Assembly (NCBI RefSeq): GCF_032884065.1
Contig: NC_088872.1
Coordinates: 33,824,917-33,888,916, forward strand
From: Artemia franciscana
Taxonomy: Eukaryota; Arthropoda; Branchiopoda; Anostraca; Artemiidae
Direction of reading: 5' to 3'
Length of the DNA: 64,000 bases
The notes below the pieces were generated by a model, which had not been told where the DNA came from, searched no databases, and saw only the letters and a program-made list of their open reading frames with translations. Of the stretch, positions 1 through 13,400 are shown one piece after another (position 1 is the first letter of the stretch; each line of letters opens with the position of its first letter). The position numbers and the translations under genes were made by a program.

Positions 1-2719
1 GCTTCTGAAGTCTGACACAAACGAAGCTCTTCATTGTGAATAACGGGTGTTTTTCTTGTCACTACTTATGTGCATTCTCTGGGTTCTAATCTACTCCTGA
101 CGTGTGTGCAACAGTTTGTCTTGTTATTCAACCGTAATGAAGTTATGATGTCTTTGAACCTCCACGGTGTTTTCGTACTTCAAAATGTCTCTCGGCTGAA
201 GTCTAATTAATACTTCTGCGCCAATAAAAAAAAAATACTTCTGCCCAATAAATCTGGTACAAACGGCCAAAGACTGTTGATTTTGGGGACTCCGTGTATC
301 CCAATTTAATTGAGGAGAACTAAGGAAAAAATGTGACATATGGAGTATTGCAACTAGGATACACAGAAATTTAACGAGATTTTATTGTTAACAAGAGAAA
401 AAAAGTGTGTTGTCATTTTTCAGTGCTTCCACTCTGGGGTAAAATTTATGTATTGTAATATAACGCCTTTTGTGGTTACCGCAGCTTATGTACTCTTTAA
501 GATGTGAAGTTTATATTTTAACATGTTATTACTCTTAGCTATTTTATTTATAAACATATCACATATTTTGGAAGATATTTTCTTAGAACGTTTATCAAAT
601 GTCTGTTTGAGTGCCATTTCGTTTGCAGTTGTTCTTAGTGAAAGATTTCATAGATAAAGTGATTAAATCTCATGTTTTACGGAAGTTTCTTTGTTTTCTT
701 TTTTTCTGTTAGGTATCCACATATTTAGGAACCACTGACATGGCGACATTCCCCCTAGAATTGAATAAGTACATTTTGAGGTTAATTGTTTGATGTAATT
801 TGTTATGAAGCCAAGTGATAACCGCCAGGCAAGAAACTGTTGCGTCTTGCGGGTTGAATCGTGTTTCATCTTTTTACCAATTTTGCTCGACTACTGAATT
901 TTATTATCATTGATTTGTATTATTCCAGGCTGGACTAATTCTGACTGGACATCCTTTCGTCATTTGAAATTGTAGGTTCATAGAAACCATAGCCCTAACA
1001 TCGAAAATTTTTCAAATCAGGGCCACTACAACAGGGTTTCTATACGAAACTTCAATAAAACAAAATCCTCTGCTCCAGAAACGTTCCCTAAATTGGCATA
1101 TAGATTCAAAAAATACGTATGCTGTTCAAAACGAGTCACCAAGCAGAAGTGATGCCAAATAAACAAAAAAAAATTAAGCGACAATTTAAAAATGCGTTAT
1201 TTTTATACTGCTAAAAGGTTCCTCAAATGATTTACTTTTACCCTGCCAAAACTCCTATATTGTTTTATGTCTACGGTAAAGCACTTAGTTTTCTGCAATC
1301 CTACAAACGTCGGAAAATATCACCAATCGATTTATTTGCACTAGTTTTATTGATACATGTTAGATAGGGCGTGAAGTTACTTCCCTCGGAAAAACTTTTG
1401 TTTTTTAAGTTAATCTTTGTTCGTTTTTTATTACAATCTAATGTAGAAACAACGCTGCTATGATCTTTTTTATTTATGCAGAATAATTCTGTTGTTTTAA
1501 GTTTTATTGTTGCTCCTTAGTTTTGGTTGAAAATTAATTTTGTCATATAATTTCTAAATCATCTCCAACCTTAGATAAGAGACATCAATCCTTATTAAGG
1601 AGCTGAACGAAGAAATGGTACAAGAATTTTAGGAAAAAATTGGTTTAGAATAGAAAAAAGAATTAAACAGTGTCGTTTCTTTTCGTATTTTTTTTTAGAG
1701 AAGAAATAGATTGTTAATTCTTTGTTTAAAAAAAAAAAAATATAGTAGCACTTAAAAAATTAGCTGCAGCCGAGTAGCTTTGACATAAAAGGTTAACTAA
1801 ACAGACAGGTTTACATATAGACATGCTTGTTGAAAATTTTGCTAGCTCAACAGAAATGTCCCTTTAGGCTTAGGGAGTTTTTTGGCCTGTCCATAAATAG
1901 AAGTCACTCATTACTTAGAAATGAATTTAAATTTCCAAAAAAGATCATTTCTTGTGTAGGTACCATAAAAGGTATTACAAACTATGAGTTTGTTTTCATT
2001 TCAAAAATTTGGGAAGAATTACCTGAATTCTCCTACAGAACTGTTTTCATTTGTCTTTCTTCCTCTTTGGATGCACAATCTTACGTATGGAGAGAATATT
2101 ACAGAGGAATTGTCAAATAAAAAATCTTAATAAGCAAGTTTAACAATATCCTTCTTTTAATATACAACTTTGAGTGGTTCCAGAACCACATGCCTACGCT
2201 TCTCCAGCCACTAAGTGGCAAGGGGTTGGGGTCAGGGGAGTAACTTGCTATGGGGCAGAGGGGACAACTGCCCATACCGGATCTCAGTTTTCCTCAATAC
2301 CCTAGTTTGCCTTCTCCCCCCCCCCCAGCTGAAATTTAGTTTCCCCAAAATGTTGTCGAAACTAAGATAAGCCTGCATAATTCAAGCATCCACTGCAACA
2401 GGTCAGTTTTCTTAAGTAAATCTTTAATATTTTTTATTGTTATAGGGCTCGTTTTTCAGTTTTCTATGTCATTTTCACTTGATTTGGGAAAGTTGGCTCC
2501 AACTTTGACAAAATTTGGTTCCAACACTGGAAATTACGCCATTCCTTGGGGTACGGATTTAGTGATCTACTAAGAATGCTGTTGCAAAACATGAGTTGGA
2601 TAACCTCTATTCCCTCTTGAATCAAAATACTTGACAAGATAACCTCCCGGGACACGCTTTTAAAAATCACTTTTACAAAAACAGTGAAATTAACTGAAAA
2701 ATGATCTTAATTCCAATAC
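1..2719. other. No recognisable gene
   Basis: AT-rich sequence with short open frames only (for example a 97-codon frame at 1827-2120 on the plus strand). None shows a known motif or a convincing splice pattern. A C-run at 2320-2327 and A/T runs are the only simple-sequence features. I read this as intergenic or intronic DNA. Confidence 0.5.
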
Positions 2720-3760
2720 CTTAATTGCGTAGCTTATTAAGAAGGCTTGGAGTAGGAACATACGAGAGGTGTTCTTGCTAACCTCTAGTTAAGAGTTCGG
2801 ACCATAATCATTACAATGATGATATCGTTTTATACACTTCAAATCTTTTCTACTTAAGAAGTGACACCAGAAGTATTTTAGTGGTATATCACACTTAAGA
2901 ATGGTAGAATAGTTAAAAGTAAGGTAGATATGATCAATAGCTTTCAAATGAGCCATCAAACGTCACTCTAAAACGTTCTAATAGCCCACTAGCCCAAAAT
3001 TTTCCACGTCTCGTTTTAGTGGCATTTGGAACTTGCTGATGGTGGAATTTATAGGAAAGACGTAGATATGGGTAATATCATTTATATAAGCTATTAAATA
3101 TCTGTCTAAGATGCCTGCGATAACAATACGTCCGATACCGGCATAGCGTACAACCCTTTCCCTAGGGATATGGAGTATCAAATCATCACCAAAACCATAG
3201 ATATCGGACTTTTGAACATCTTGAACAAAATGGCTATCTCCAAATTTTAATTGGATGACTTTCGGGGGGGGGGGGATAGCTGCCTTCAAATATTTTTGGT
3301 TCCTTAAAAAGGGCACTAGCAAATTCAATTGCCGTTCGAATGAGCCATTAAATGGAAAAAAAGGAGAGACATCAGTGCTACCCATGCCAAAAGTCATTTT
3401 CCTTGGTGTTCAAGGTGGAGAATTGTAATTGTCCTATCAAAGATTTTCAACCATGTTGATTCCAATGGGGCACTTATTATTTTGATCTGACCCCATTTTC
3501 AAGAGGTTTCAGGCTCTTTTTCGACATCACAATAAATTTGTTTTCGCAATAAACTTACTTTAAGATTAACCGAAACAATAATTATCATTTCTGATTCAGT
3601 GTCAGATGGCAATTGTTTTCTCACCAGGCAGTTTTTTTCAAAACGCGTTTTTCATCTTTGGGTTATTACGGGCTATGGTTCGCTCTTCACTTGGTTGCAG
3701 CTACTGCTACAACCATAATACTGCATAGGTAAATGGAGCGAACCGCTCATCAATCTTCTA
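2720..3760. repeat. Dispersed degenerate repeat (family shared with 19.8-20.3, 43-44.4, 58.2-58.4 and 59.6-59.8 kb)
   Basis: Phrases here recur elsewhere in the window in diverged form. Examples are 'aaaaagggcactag' with 'cgaatgagcc' (compare 58350-58395), and 'tatggttcgctctt' followed by a polymorphic 'gcagctactgctacaacc' tract (compare 20103-20150, 44325-44365, 59695-59745). The 139-codon minus-strand frame at 2978-3397 lies wholly inside this repeat and overlaps its G-run at 3265-3275. It shows no domain I recognise and is probably a chance frame in repeat DNA. The repeat class (LINE tail, MITE or satellite) is not evident. Confidence 0.55.
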
Positions 3761-3889
3761 TGCCTAACATACCCTCTTCATCCTTGTCTATTGCTAATTT
3801 AAGCTACTTACTCTTCTAGTTCTCTAGCCTACTCCGACACCCTGGGCTCTCAAAGCCACAAGAAACTCATTTCTTTCGTTAATAAACTT

Positions 3890-4400
3890 GCCTAGGATAC
3901 ACAAATCACCGTATAACTTAGTTCAAGGAAGTGGTTCTTCAACAAACCCCAATTAATATCTTGTTCTCCCGCACTCCTATGTTTCTTAGAGCGAAATCCA
4001 TCAAAATGATGCATATCAGCGAGGATAAAACGCGTCTTACCACATTGCTTTCAGTCTGAACCTCAGCCACATTGCTTTCGTATATAGTATTAACCACTTT
4101 AACATACTTACTTGGTATACCATGCAAGCATAATACCTTCACTAAACCTTTTCTACCTGTTGAATCCTATGCCCCTGCATTACACTCTAAAATTTACTAC
4201 TAGTATGGCTCACAACTCTACAAAACCAAGCCACCTGAGGCGAACACAGCTGCGCACGCTGTTCCTCCATCCCCATCTATTCAAAGCTTCACTCTTTATA
4301 CCCCCTCCCAAAATAGTTCCAACTTTCTATAAACATATCTTACGATTTCTTCCTACCCCATTGGGGGACGATCTGCCGTTCATTTGGCCCTAGATGGATA
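3890..4400 (-). mobile_element. Degenerate non-LTR retrotransposon fragment (reverse transcriptase relic)
   Basis: The minus-strand frame at 3939-4142 reads IPSKYVKVVNTIYESN and later LICIILMDFALR. This is the reverse-transcriptase segment that normally precedes the catalytic YADD box in craniofacial-development-protein-2-like non-LTR elements. The stretch 4200-4400 matches, in diverged form, the 3' ends of the same family at 25240-25440 and 40395-40600 (shared 'ctcctccatcc..atctattcaaa' block on the plus strand). The catalytic core between the two pieces is missing, so this is an internally deleted, inactive copy. All the main copies of this family in the window lie on the minus strand. Confidence 0.6.
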
Positions 4401-5141
4401 TAGTCAGTTACAGCTAATTGAATTATCAGCTGAATTGTACTGCAGCTAGGTAAAAACCTTAGGGATGACTGAAAAACTAAATCAGCTATACACCAATAAA
4501 CAGGGCTAAAAGTGCTAAGTGCAGGACGATGCCCGAAAAGATGCTAGCTCTAGAATGCCCCATATGGAGAGCCTTTTTCTTAACAGAGTTAACAGTAGCT
4601 GAGAATACACTGAAGGGTGCACAGGGGATTTTACCAGACTTGGTTCACAAGTTTATATGGTCCTGCATATTCTTTTACGAAAAGATACTGGCAGTCACTA
4701 CAAATGTTTATCCTATGAACTTTTCTTAATCCAAATGTTCAAAAAGATTACTTATGCTCAGTGAACATAGTTCTTTCGCAACTGGACATCTTATGCTCAT
4801 GCGTTGAAAAATTGGAAGCAATTGTCAATTATTTCATGGTAAAAACAGGGTAATATATAATGAAAAATGCACAGCCATCAGAAAAACGTAACCTGTGTTG
4901 TACCTTTCAAATATAAATTCCTGTTTTAGACAAGGTCATCAGACTAACATGACCTACAATAGCTTCAAACAGATACTTTGCTCCAGATAAATATTAGCCT
5001 CCAGAGCAATGTAGGGTAGGACTTTTTTCTTTGGGAACACATGGAGGCAACTTGGAATACATGTTGTGGCTCAATTAACTTAGGGAATAGAACAGTTTAA
5101 GGATGCATAGCCATATCTACAATTATTTCCCATAGGCCTAC
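4401..5141. other. No recognisable gene
   Basis: A 66-codon plus-strand frame at 4529-4729 has no recognisable motif. Splice-like signals occur on the minus strand around 4900-5060, but no frame connects well to the candidate exons at 5142-5344. Confidence 0.4.
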
Positions 5142-5344
5142 CTTACATATGTCATTTTCCCAGTCTGTGGCACTAACTTTAGAAGGCAGATCATTTAGAG
5201 GAGGCAGTGCTGTTAGGAGTGGCAAAAACTCAGGGGTACCAATTCTAAAGAAGTCACAGCAGCAGTGTACATCATGCATCCCTAGGCACTGTCATCAGAC
5301 AAGGTACCTGAAGCTTTTTATTATTGGTAACAGCACAGCCTTCT
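5142..5344 (-). CDS. Candidate two-exon coding segment, unrecognised protein
   Basis: Two short minus-strand blocks have matching splice signals and phase. The upstream block, 5308-5344 (37 nt), follows a TTCTCATTTAG acceptor and ends CAG|GTACCT. The downstream block begins at 5244 after a pyrimidine-rich CTTCTTTAG acceptor and ends at a donor at 5147 (T|GTAAGG) or 5142 (AAG|GTAGGC). Joined, the split codon AG+A gives Arg and the reading is KAVLLPIIKSFRIGTPEFL, continuing LLTALPPLNDLPSKVSATDW, with no stop. If neither donor is used the frame runs to a stop at 5097, so this could also be a C-terminus. I recognise no family. Phase agreement is encouraging but could be chance in a short stretch. 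Confidence 0.35.
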
Positions 5345-7030
5345 CTAAATGAGAAGCCTTCTAAAGTTAGTACTATTGAATGCTATATATAAATAATTAG
5401 CTAAGAACACCAATACTTATTTAAAGGGTAAAGGTAGGTACAAAGCCCCAGTCAGTAGAACCAGTATATAAAGTAAAGAGCTATTTTCTTAAATCCTGCT
5501 TCTACTGAACAGTATCTGTGCAACTTTACAGCCCAATTGACAGAATGATATACACTAGAAAATCAGTTTTGTCTTATTAGGGGTAACTAATCTGCACCTT
5601 TACCTATTTATGCATTACTAATAAGTCAAATCTTAGTATTATCAAACAGGCCTACCCTAAGGATGGAACAAGGATGGGTTATAACTTCCCAGAGGGGCTC
5701 CAATCCTTAAGGTCACCATGAAAGGTTATTTTCGCAGTCCCTGTTTTGGTTAGGCAGTCTTAACATATCCACCCCGACACCAAGCACAAGGTGATGCGAG
5801 AGCAATTTCCTTCCTGGTATAGAAATTGGGCTTGTGGGAGACCGGATACCCGCTACACCGGCACATCCCATTAAGCGATGGGATTTTCTAAGGATTGCCG
5901 AGTTTCCCCATTTTTGTTTTATAATCCAAATCTGAAATTTGATTTTCAAAGAAATATTGTAATCAAATTGTTATTTGGAATCTAGAAGATCACCTTACTA
6001 GCGTGCAGAATGCAGACAAAATTTTGTCAGAATGCCGAAATAAACTTAAGAAAGCATGGACAGTTGCAAGATACAATAGAAATGGGAAAAAACGACTTTC
6101 GTGGTCTAAACAAGTAATTTGATATGACCAACACAAAGACCAATGGTATTCCATGGATCATTGGATTCAAAACAAATTGGTGTACGTCATGCAATTCAAA
6201 TCAAGAATCCTTCCTATGAATAGAAAAAAAATCAGTAAGCAGCCAATAGCCGTATGTCATTTTCTGATGATGTATGAACTGCTCAGTGGTCAATTTGAAC
6301 AAGTCTATAGAAAAAAAATTTAGAAAAATTCATTAATGGTTTTGATTTTGATGCACCTATCATCTAGAGGGAAAACGATATACATATTTCCTCATGCCTA
6401 CCTGCTTGATGAAGGAAAAATTTTGTAAGTGCAATTTGGAACGGGCTCAGTGAAGTTAGTTCTAAAAGAATATTAATGCTCAATATTTTTTTTATGGCTA
6501 CTTTTGAAGGAACAACCTTGTATTAGTAGTCTTTTAGTAGCTTCTGAAAAGCTTTCATATAAACAGAATATAAAGCCCAGGCTCTGTTTTGGCCAACTTT
6601 TAGCAACAAGAGTCTGTTGATGTCAACAAGCTATTCTTAGTGTAAAAAAGGCACTAACACATTAAAAAAGGGATATAAGCAATTCCAAGATCTGAAATAG
6701 GGAAATAAGAAACAAGAAAGTTCCAGGTCACAGCTACCTTCCTCGCTCCGCCTGTAGAAGCAAATGTTTATCCGATTCACCTTTTCCTGCATACCTATTC
6801 CTTTGATTTAAAGGGTAAAAAACGCTAAACCAATTAATAGTGTAATAAATAGAAATAAATAGTAAATAAAAGTTAAGTTAAAGATCAATCAGTTACTGAA
6901 TGTCACCAAAGCTAGTGAATTTAAGACTCGGTAGAATTGAAAAGCTAATGCTAATAAACACGACCCAGCAGTAACTCAAAACTGGGTTTAAGAGTGGAAT
7001 CTAAACGCCATTTTGACGAGAATTACTCGT
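5345..7030. other. Intergenic, with a short dispersed-repeat fragment
   Basis: The piece 5715-5850 contains 'cgcagtccctgttttggttaggca', which recurs diverged at 41690-41715 ('gcagtcccggttctggttaggca'). In both places the minus strand reads LPNQNRDC. This marks a dispersed repeat, not a gene. Nothing else is recognisable between the candidate exons and the 3' end of the ankyrin gene. Confidence 0.4.
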
Positions 7031-7034
7031 CTTT

Positions 7035-7040
7035 TTTATT
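7035..7040 (-). terminator. Likely poly(A) signal of the ankyrin/SOCS-box gene
   Basis: AATAAA on the minus strand, about 46 bp beyond the stop codon at 7086-7088. The position suits a cleavage and polyadenylation signal for the gene upstream. Confidence 0.5.
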
Positions 7041-7085
7041 ATCGCACTGACGATAGGTACTCAATAAACACGGGTTAAGCTATAA

Positions 7086-10000
7086 CTATGTTAAAGTCAA
7101 TACATCGTTAAATCGCAAGTAACTTTTAAGTAAGACGGGTATATCACAGGTTTCGATGGTCGAGTTGGCAGACTCTCCAAGATTCAAATGAAAAGACAGA
7201 CGACACAGGCTTAGGAGATCTGGAGGGGTCTTTACCACCCCCTTTAAATACTTAGCTTTTTTGCACTGCATTCTGTCAATAGCACCGTTAATAAAAAATG
7301 ACTGTGAATTTAGGTGTGGTCGCATCTCAGCTTCTACCATTAGTTTCAATAGCTTTAATGAGCAATCACGAAGAGCAAGAAAGACAGGCGTAGTACCAAG
7401 ATGATCACTTGTATGAATTTTACAGCCATGAAGGATGAGACTTGTTGCAGACTCCTCATCTCTTCCAAGACATGCTAGATGCAGAGGAGTTTGTCCCAAC
7501 TTTGTTGGGAGGTTGATATTGCTGTTGGAGTTTAAAATCACTTTTAAACTTTCATGCTTTAAGCGATGCTGGCTTATCAAGATCAAATGAAGTGGGGCAA
7601 GTTCTTCCGAATTTCTTGCATTTGGGTCAGCACCAAATTCTAGTAGTAGATGTATAATTCTTGGGTCCAACTTACTTTCGGTGGCATGATGGAGAGCTGA
7701 ATTACCATGGACATCTCTAAGGTCTTGCCTAGCACCACTTTCTAATAGACACTTAACGGTTTCGAAGGAACCAATGGAACAAGCATACATAAGGGGAGTT
7801 TTACCAAATGAATCCTCGCGGTCAACTTGACTTCCAGCTTCGAGCAGCATTCTAGCAATTACTGGAAAGAAAAGAAAACTAAATACATTTTCAATAGGGG
7901 ACGTGTACGAAAATGATTGTTTTTCTATTTCTAGTGTTATGTGTTAACGCTGTCCTACCCTTCCTTGCGGCGTTTACGGTCTATTTTCCAATCAATATCG
8001 GTAATGCACTGATATAACCGTCTTACTATTTACGACATAATCTACCCCCCCCCTCCTACCAACAAAAAAGAAGCTGATTTTACTTTTACTAAACATCTCA
8101 TGAGTAACGAATCCACAATCCCTTCATAGACCTTTTTTTATAACATTGTAATAAACACAAACAGGGGTGATTTAGTAAAGAGCGATGCATCCAATGCAAC
8201 TTCAACCCAGGGGCCATCATACAGAACATAACGTAGAGTTGGGTGGGGAAGGACTCATTTGATTGCAAAGTGTCTGTTCTAGTACCATTTTCAAAGCCCA
8301 AAACCGGTGAGAGGGCAACCAGATCTGAACTTGGTGCGTAAAAAAGCAAAACTCAAGCATACAGATTAAATCAGCGCAAAACAGCTAAATCCTTATTCAT
8401 TTGGTTGCAAAGTCTCTATTCTAGTACAATTTTCAAAGCCCAAAGCCGATCAGAGGGCAACCAGATCCGAACTTGGTGCGTAAAAATCCGAATCTTAAGC
8501 ATACAGACTAACTCAGTATAAAAGAGCTAAATCCTTATTCGATGTAAACATAAGTTAAATACTAACTCGATAAAAAATGATGTAAATACTTATTCGGTGC
8601 AAAAATGAGCCCAGTAAAAACTGCACTAAGTCCTCCTTCGGTTCTTACTTTTTCGTACCTTGTTTAAATTGAATATCCCTCGTATTAAATGAGTTCCAAA
8701 ATATACATGACTGGAGGCACAATTTTGTTCTATGTCCCATCCAACACCCCCACCCCTTCTCCATTTTTTGGCAAAAATAAGCATATTGCATCTCGTAGGA
8801 TTCAAGATCAGGCAAGGATTTTAAACATGTATTACGGGAGGTACAAAGTAGGGCTATGGCCCCACTTTTGAATTTCTAAGATTGGAGGCACAAAGTTGAC
8901 CCGTAGTCTCTATAACTCTACCAACGCAAGAAGGTGGGCCTTTTGTGCCATATTCTAGGAAAAATAACGCAGACATTTTTTTTCCAATGTTGTCGTTCTA
9001 GGCTGTAACAAGTGTAAAAGGTAATCAAATGTAACCAGTGCAAATGTAAACATTTCTGGCCTTATGGATAGGAAGTTACGAAAATAGGATAGAAGGCCCA
9101 CTTAAAGAAGTGGGCCACTTAAATTCAAAGTTTAACACTTTGAATTTTTATCAATTCGCAAATTATTCTTGAATCAGAATGGTTTTAGGGGGGAGGACAG
9201 AGAGGACACTTGGCTCGAGCGCAGAAATTTTAAGGGCGCAAAATTTCAGATTTGAAGGCAAATTTCGAATTTTTACTTAATACAGTTATTTCAAGATGGC
9301 AAAAATGTCGATGATATTAAAGCCAATTGACTCAAACTTGGTTAAAAAATACTGCAATGAGTCAGTCGTTACAAGAACTCCAACATAAGAAAAAAAAATA
9401 ATATTTCAACACAGACACATTTCCTTAAATAAACCTATAGATGCGTTAGAACTAATTGTGCAATACGGAAATGAAGGGGCATTCACAAAAGTAAGACTTG
9501 ATTATCAAATAGTTAGCGATTGCAGTGTTGGTGGCCAGTAATGAGTGGTTGTTATAGTAAACTGAAATTAACAGTAACGCCCCTCAGATCAACTATGGGC
9601 CAGGAGTGACTAAATGATTAAGCGTTACTGATTATTGAACGCGATTAAATAGAACAAATTAATTGGGACGAAATAATCAATAAATTTGCAGATGCTAAAG
9701 CAAGAAAAGTCAAACCTAAATAAATGGAACATTTTAACAGATAAAAATTTTATTAATAAATGAGAATTTTACTAAAATCAAGATTTTGCACCGGGCACAA
9801 GAAAGGCAAGAACCGCCACTACTTGCAACAGTGTGAGGGTCGCTGTTATGCCATCCACAATTTTTATTATAATCTCGTGCTCAAGCTCTTTCAGCCTTTT
9901 CTCAACCACATATAAGGACACGCAGTTTAGATGTTCAGGTGAAATGTTATCTCCGCTTTTACTAGTTCACTGTTGGAGTGCGTTTGGTTTCGGACGCCCA

Positions 10001-10357
10001 AAGCTACCTAGTTCCAGTTTGAAGGGGAAAAAATCGCGTTTGTTTCCTTTTTTCACATAAAATATGCACTTTATTTTCTTTGTGTAAACTTTTCTTTGTT
10101 TGTTATTATTTTAACTATTTAACATGTCATTGCAGAAAAACTTCATGTGCAGCTATTACTCACAATAGTGATTATCCACCATTTTATAGATTACTAGCTG
10201 TTGGGGTGGCGCTTCGCGCCACCCCAACACCTAGTTGGTGGGGGCGCTTCGCGCCCCCCCCCAAGCCCCCCCGCGCGCGTAAGTCGTTACGCGCCATATT
10301 AGTTACGCGCCATTGTAGTTGTGTCCCTATGTCCCACCTGTGAATATAGATAGATAG

Positions 10358-10434
<77 letters not shown>

Positions 10435-13400
10435 TTTAACTACGTAAAACTTGCGAATATACAACATTCTTTGCTGTCCCATTGTCTGTGTATATAAATA
10501 GATTGTCAGGTTTACCGACTCTTGAACATGCAACATATAATGGTCCATGGGAAAACAATCCGTATTCAGATCTATACCTCATGATTCTAATGATTGCCCT
10601 TGAGCTTTGTTGATGGTGATTGCTAATCGACCATTCCCTGAGTCGCCATCGTCATTTATATATCCCCCTGTGCACCCCGGCGTCCCCTTTGTAGTTATGT
10701 CCCTGTGTCCCGGTCGTCATTTATATTCCCTGTGTCCCGGTCGTCATTTGTGTCCCGGTGTTCCAGTCTGTGATTTCTCTTTGAGTGTCCCGGGCGTCAT
10801 TTATATTCCTTGTGTCCCGGTGTCCCGGTCGTCATTTATATCCCCCTGTGCCCCCCGGCGTCCCCATTGTAGTTGTGTCCCTGTGTCCCGGTCGTCATTT
10901 ATATTCCCTGTGTTCCGGTCGTCATTTGTATCCCGGTGTCCCGGTCTGTATATACATTCGTTTTTTAGTTTTGTTTTTCTCCTTTATTTTTTTCCTTTTT
11001 TCTTTTTTTTCTTTTTTAGTTTATTTAGATTTTTAGATTTTTTAGTTTTTTTATTAGTTTTTAGTTTTTTTGTAGTTTTTACCATTTTTTTAGTTTTTTT
11101 AGTTTTTTTTTTTTACTTATGTCCTGGTCGTCATTTATACTCCCTGTGTCCCGGTCGTCATTTGTGTCTCGGTGCTTTGTTGATTGCTAATTTATATTAT
11201 ATTTATATTTATATTTTTTATATTTATTAATATTTTTTTAGTTTTCTTTTTCTCTTATTTTTCAGTTTTTTCCTTTTTTTTAGTTTTTTCTTTTTTAGTT
11301 TTTAGTTTTTTTTTGTTTTTTACCTTTTTTTAGTTTTTTTAGTTTTTTAGTTTTTTTAGTTTTTTTAGTTTTTTTAGTTTTTTTAGTTTTTTTAGTTTTT
11401 TTATTAGTTTTTAGTTTTTTTTAGTTTTGCCTTTTTTTAGTTTTTTCAGTTTTTTTTAGTTTTTAGTTTTTTACCTTTTTTTAGTTTTTTTCAGTTTTTT
11501 AGCTTTTTTAGTTTTTTTTTCTTTTTAGTTTTTTTTGTAGTTTTTACCTTTTTTAGTTTTTTTTTCTTCTTTTGTATTAGTGTGAAATAATTCAGACGTC
11601 ATATGCGGACAAACACGACGTCACTCGACAGACAGACAGACAGACATAACCCACAAACAACTTATTTTTATATATATTTATTCATATTTTTTTAGTTTTC
11701 TTTTTCTCTTTTATTTTTCAGTTTTTTCCTTTTTTTTAGTTTTTTTTAGTTTTTTACCTTTTTAGTTTTTTTTTAGTTTTTTTAGTTTTTTAGCTTTTTT
11801 AGTTTTTTATTAGTTTTTATTTTTTTGTAGTTTTTGCCTTTTTTTATTTTTTCAGTTTTTTTTTAGTTATTAGATTTTTACCTTTTTTTAGTTTTTTTTT
11901 AGTTTTTTAGCTTTTTTAGTTTTTTTTTCTTTTTAGTTTTTTTGTAGTTTTTACCTTTTTTAGTTTTTTTCTTCTTTTGTATTAGTGTGAAATAATTCAG
12001 ACGTCATATGCGGACAAACATGACGTCACCTGATCCACAGATCCACAGATCCACAGACAACTTATTCTTATATATATAGATTTAGAAAAATGACGTAACA
12101 ATAAAAACTGATGAATAACAATCCATCGATTAACTCAAACAATAATCATAGAAAATAACAAAATATAACTGGTTTTGATCCATCACTGGTTTTAAAAATT
12201 TAACAGGTATGGAAAGTGTGATTTAGTACATTTTATATATAGCATTTTTCGTATTGGCATTAGAGTATAGAATAATTTTCGTGTTCAGTTAGAAATTCAT
12301 GTTACGAGTTTTTGATGTTAATCCTTACTTGTTAGAGAATTTCCTAACAAAGGTATAAAATTAAGTTTCAATAAAATAAATTGACCCTAAAGTATCACAG
12401 AACTTAAAAAGTGAAATGAATATATTTGACTTCTGAAGGGCTGCCATGGAATTATTAACAGACGGATTTTTTGTATATGCATATAAACAGTAAGAGGAAG
12501 CAGCATTAACATATTATACTTTTTTATGACTACCAGCTCACTATAAGAAAAGGCCTTACCGTGACTGCCGCGTTGGGCAGCTAAATGTAGCGCAGTCTGT
12601 GACTGCGTATTAATTGCATTAGGATGTGCCCTGAACTTTATCAAAAGCTGAACTACATCTGTATATCCATTTGCAGCTGCTAAGTGCAGTGGCGTAAAGC
12701 CGTTTCCATCCGATTGGTTTACAGAACAACCCCAAGAAAGAAGCAGCTTGGCTAAAAGATAACAATGGCAACATTAAAATAATCGATCATGCTATTCTAT
12801 GAGAGGATAATTAAAGAAAGTGCCCTTTTGGATTTGAGAAATCATCTCTTTGAGCCTGTATTAGCCTATTGTCAGTAATTACTAGCAACAGATTGTTTGG
12901 AAGAAAAAAACATATTCACTATGTACAGCTCACACCCGAGGTATTTTATTGAGAAGTTTATTTACTTTTATTTCATTAACATCATATTATCTCCAACATT
13001 ACATAACTGATGCACCGTACGTGAGATGTCTTTTTGGAGTGGATATAGTCGGTTCACAGGAATATATTTCAAGGTGAGAGAGATAATTGCTAATGTTTAA
13101 AAACAGCTGAAAACGACCAAGAAATCAGAAATTTCCAAGTAAACAGGCTAATTAAAACAGGTAGATGGACATGACTTTTTGGGGCGAGGGAACATAACTT
13201 ATAGATCAATTATGGGAAAATATGGGATATTATCAAGATTCCGAAAGAGACAATGCCCTAGAGCCCTCTTGCCTACTTACGTGCCTGAATCAATGCAGTT
13301 TGACTTATCATTATTTTGATTTAATAGAAAAAATGGATTTCGATTTTATTACTCCCCCCCCCTTCACCCAAGAATATTCTTGGCTCTTATCCAAGAACAA

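Larger units (their letters stand above)
10194..12080 (-). mobile_element. Degenerate Helitron with both termini, inserted in ASB intron
   Basis: On the minus strand it begins TCTATATATATAAG at 12080 and ends in a GC-rich hairpin (GGGGTGGCGCGAAGCGCCACC) followed by AACAGCTAG at 10194. The flanking bases are A and T, as expected for Helitrons (5'-TC, 3' hairpin plus CTRR, insertion between A and T). Near the 3' end the minus strand encodes the tail of a PIF1-type helicase: ITINKAQGQSLE, then, after a stop and a frame shift, YVACSRVGKPDNL-type sequence (about 10440-10625). The rest is 'tgtcccggtcgtcattt' tandem units and T-rich low-complexity DNA. A second 5'-end-like block at 11580-11690 ('cagacgtcatatgcggacaaaca') duplicates 11996-12070, so the copy is internally rearranged. 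No Rep domain remains, so it is non-autonomous. Confidence 0.8.

Noticed and set aside
2978-3397. A 139-codon minus-strand frame
   Set aside because: It lies entirely in a dispersed repeat with copies elsewhere. No domain or splice context was found.
5713-5949. Minus-strand frame sharing LPNQNRDC with 41530-41757, as a small gene family
   Set aside because: The shared part is a short dispersed repeat and the rest of the frames are unrelated.
10607-11230. A 207-codon open frame rich in CPGRH and FF residues
   Set aside because: It is a translation of the Helitron minisatellite and the T-rich low-complexity tract, with no independent coding signal.
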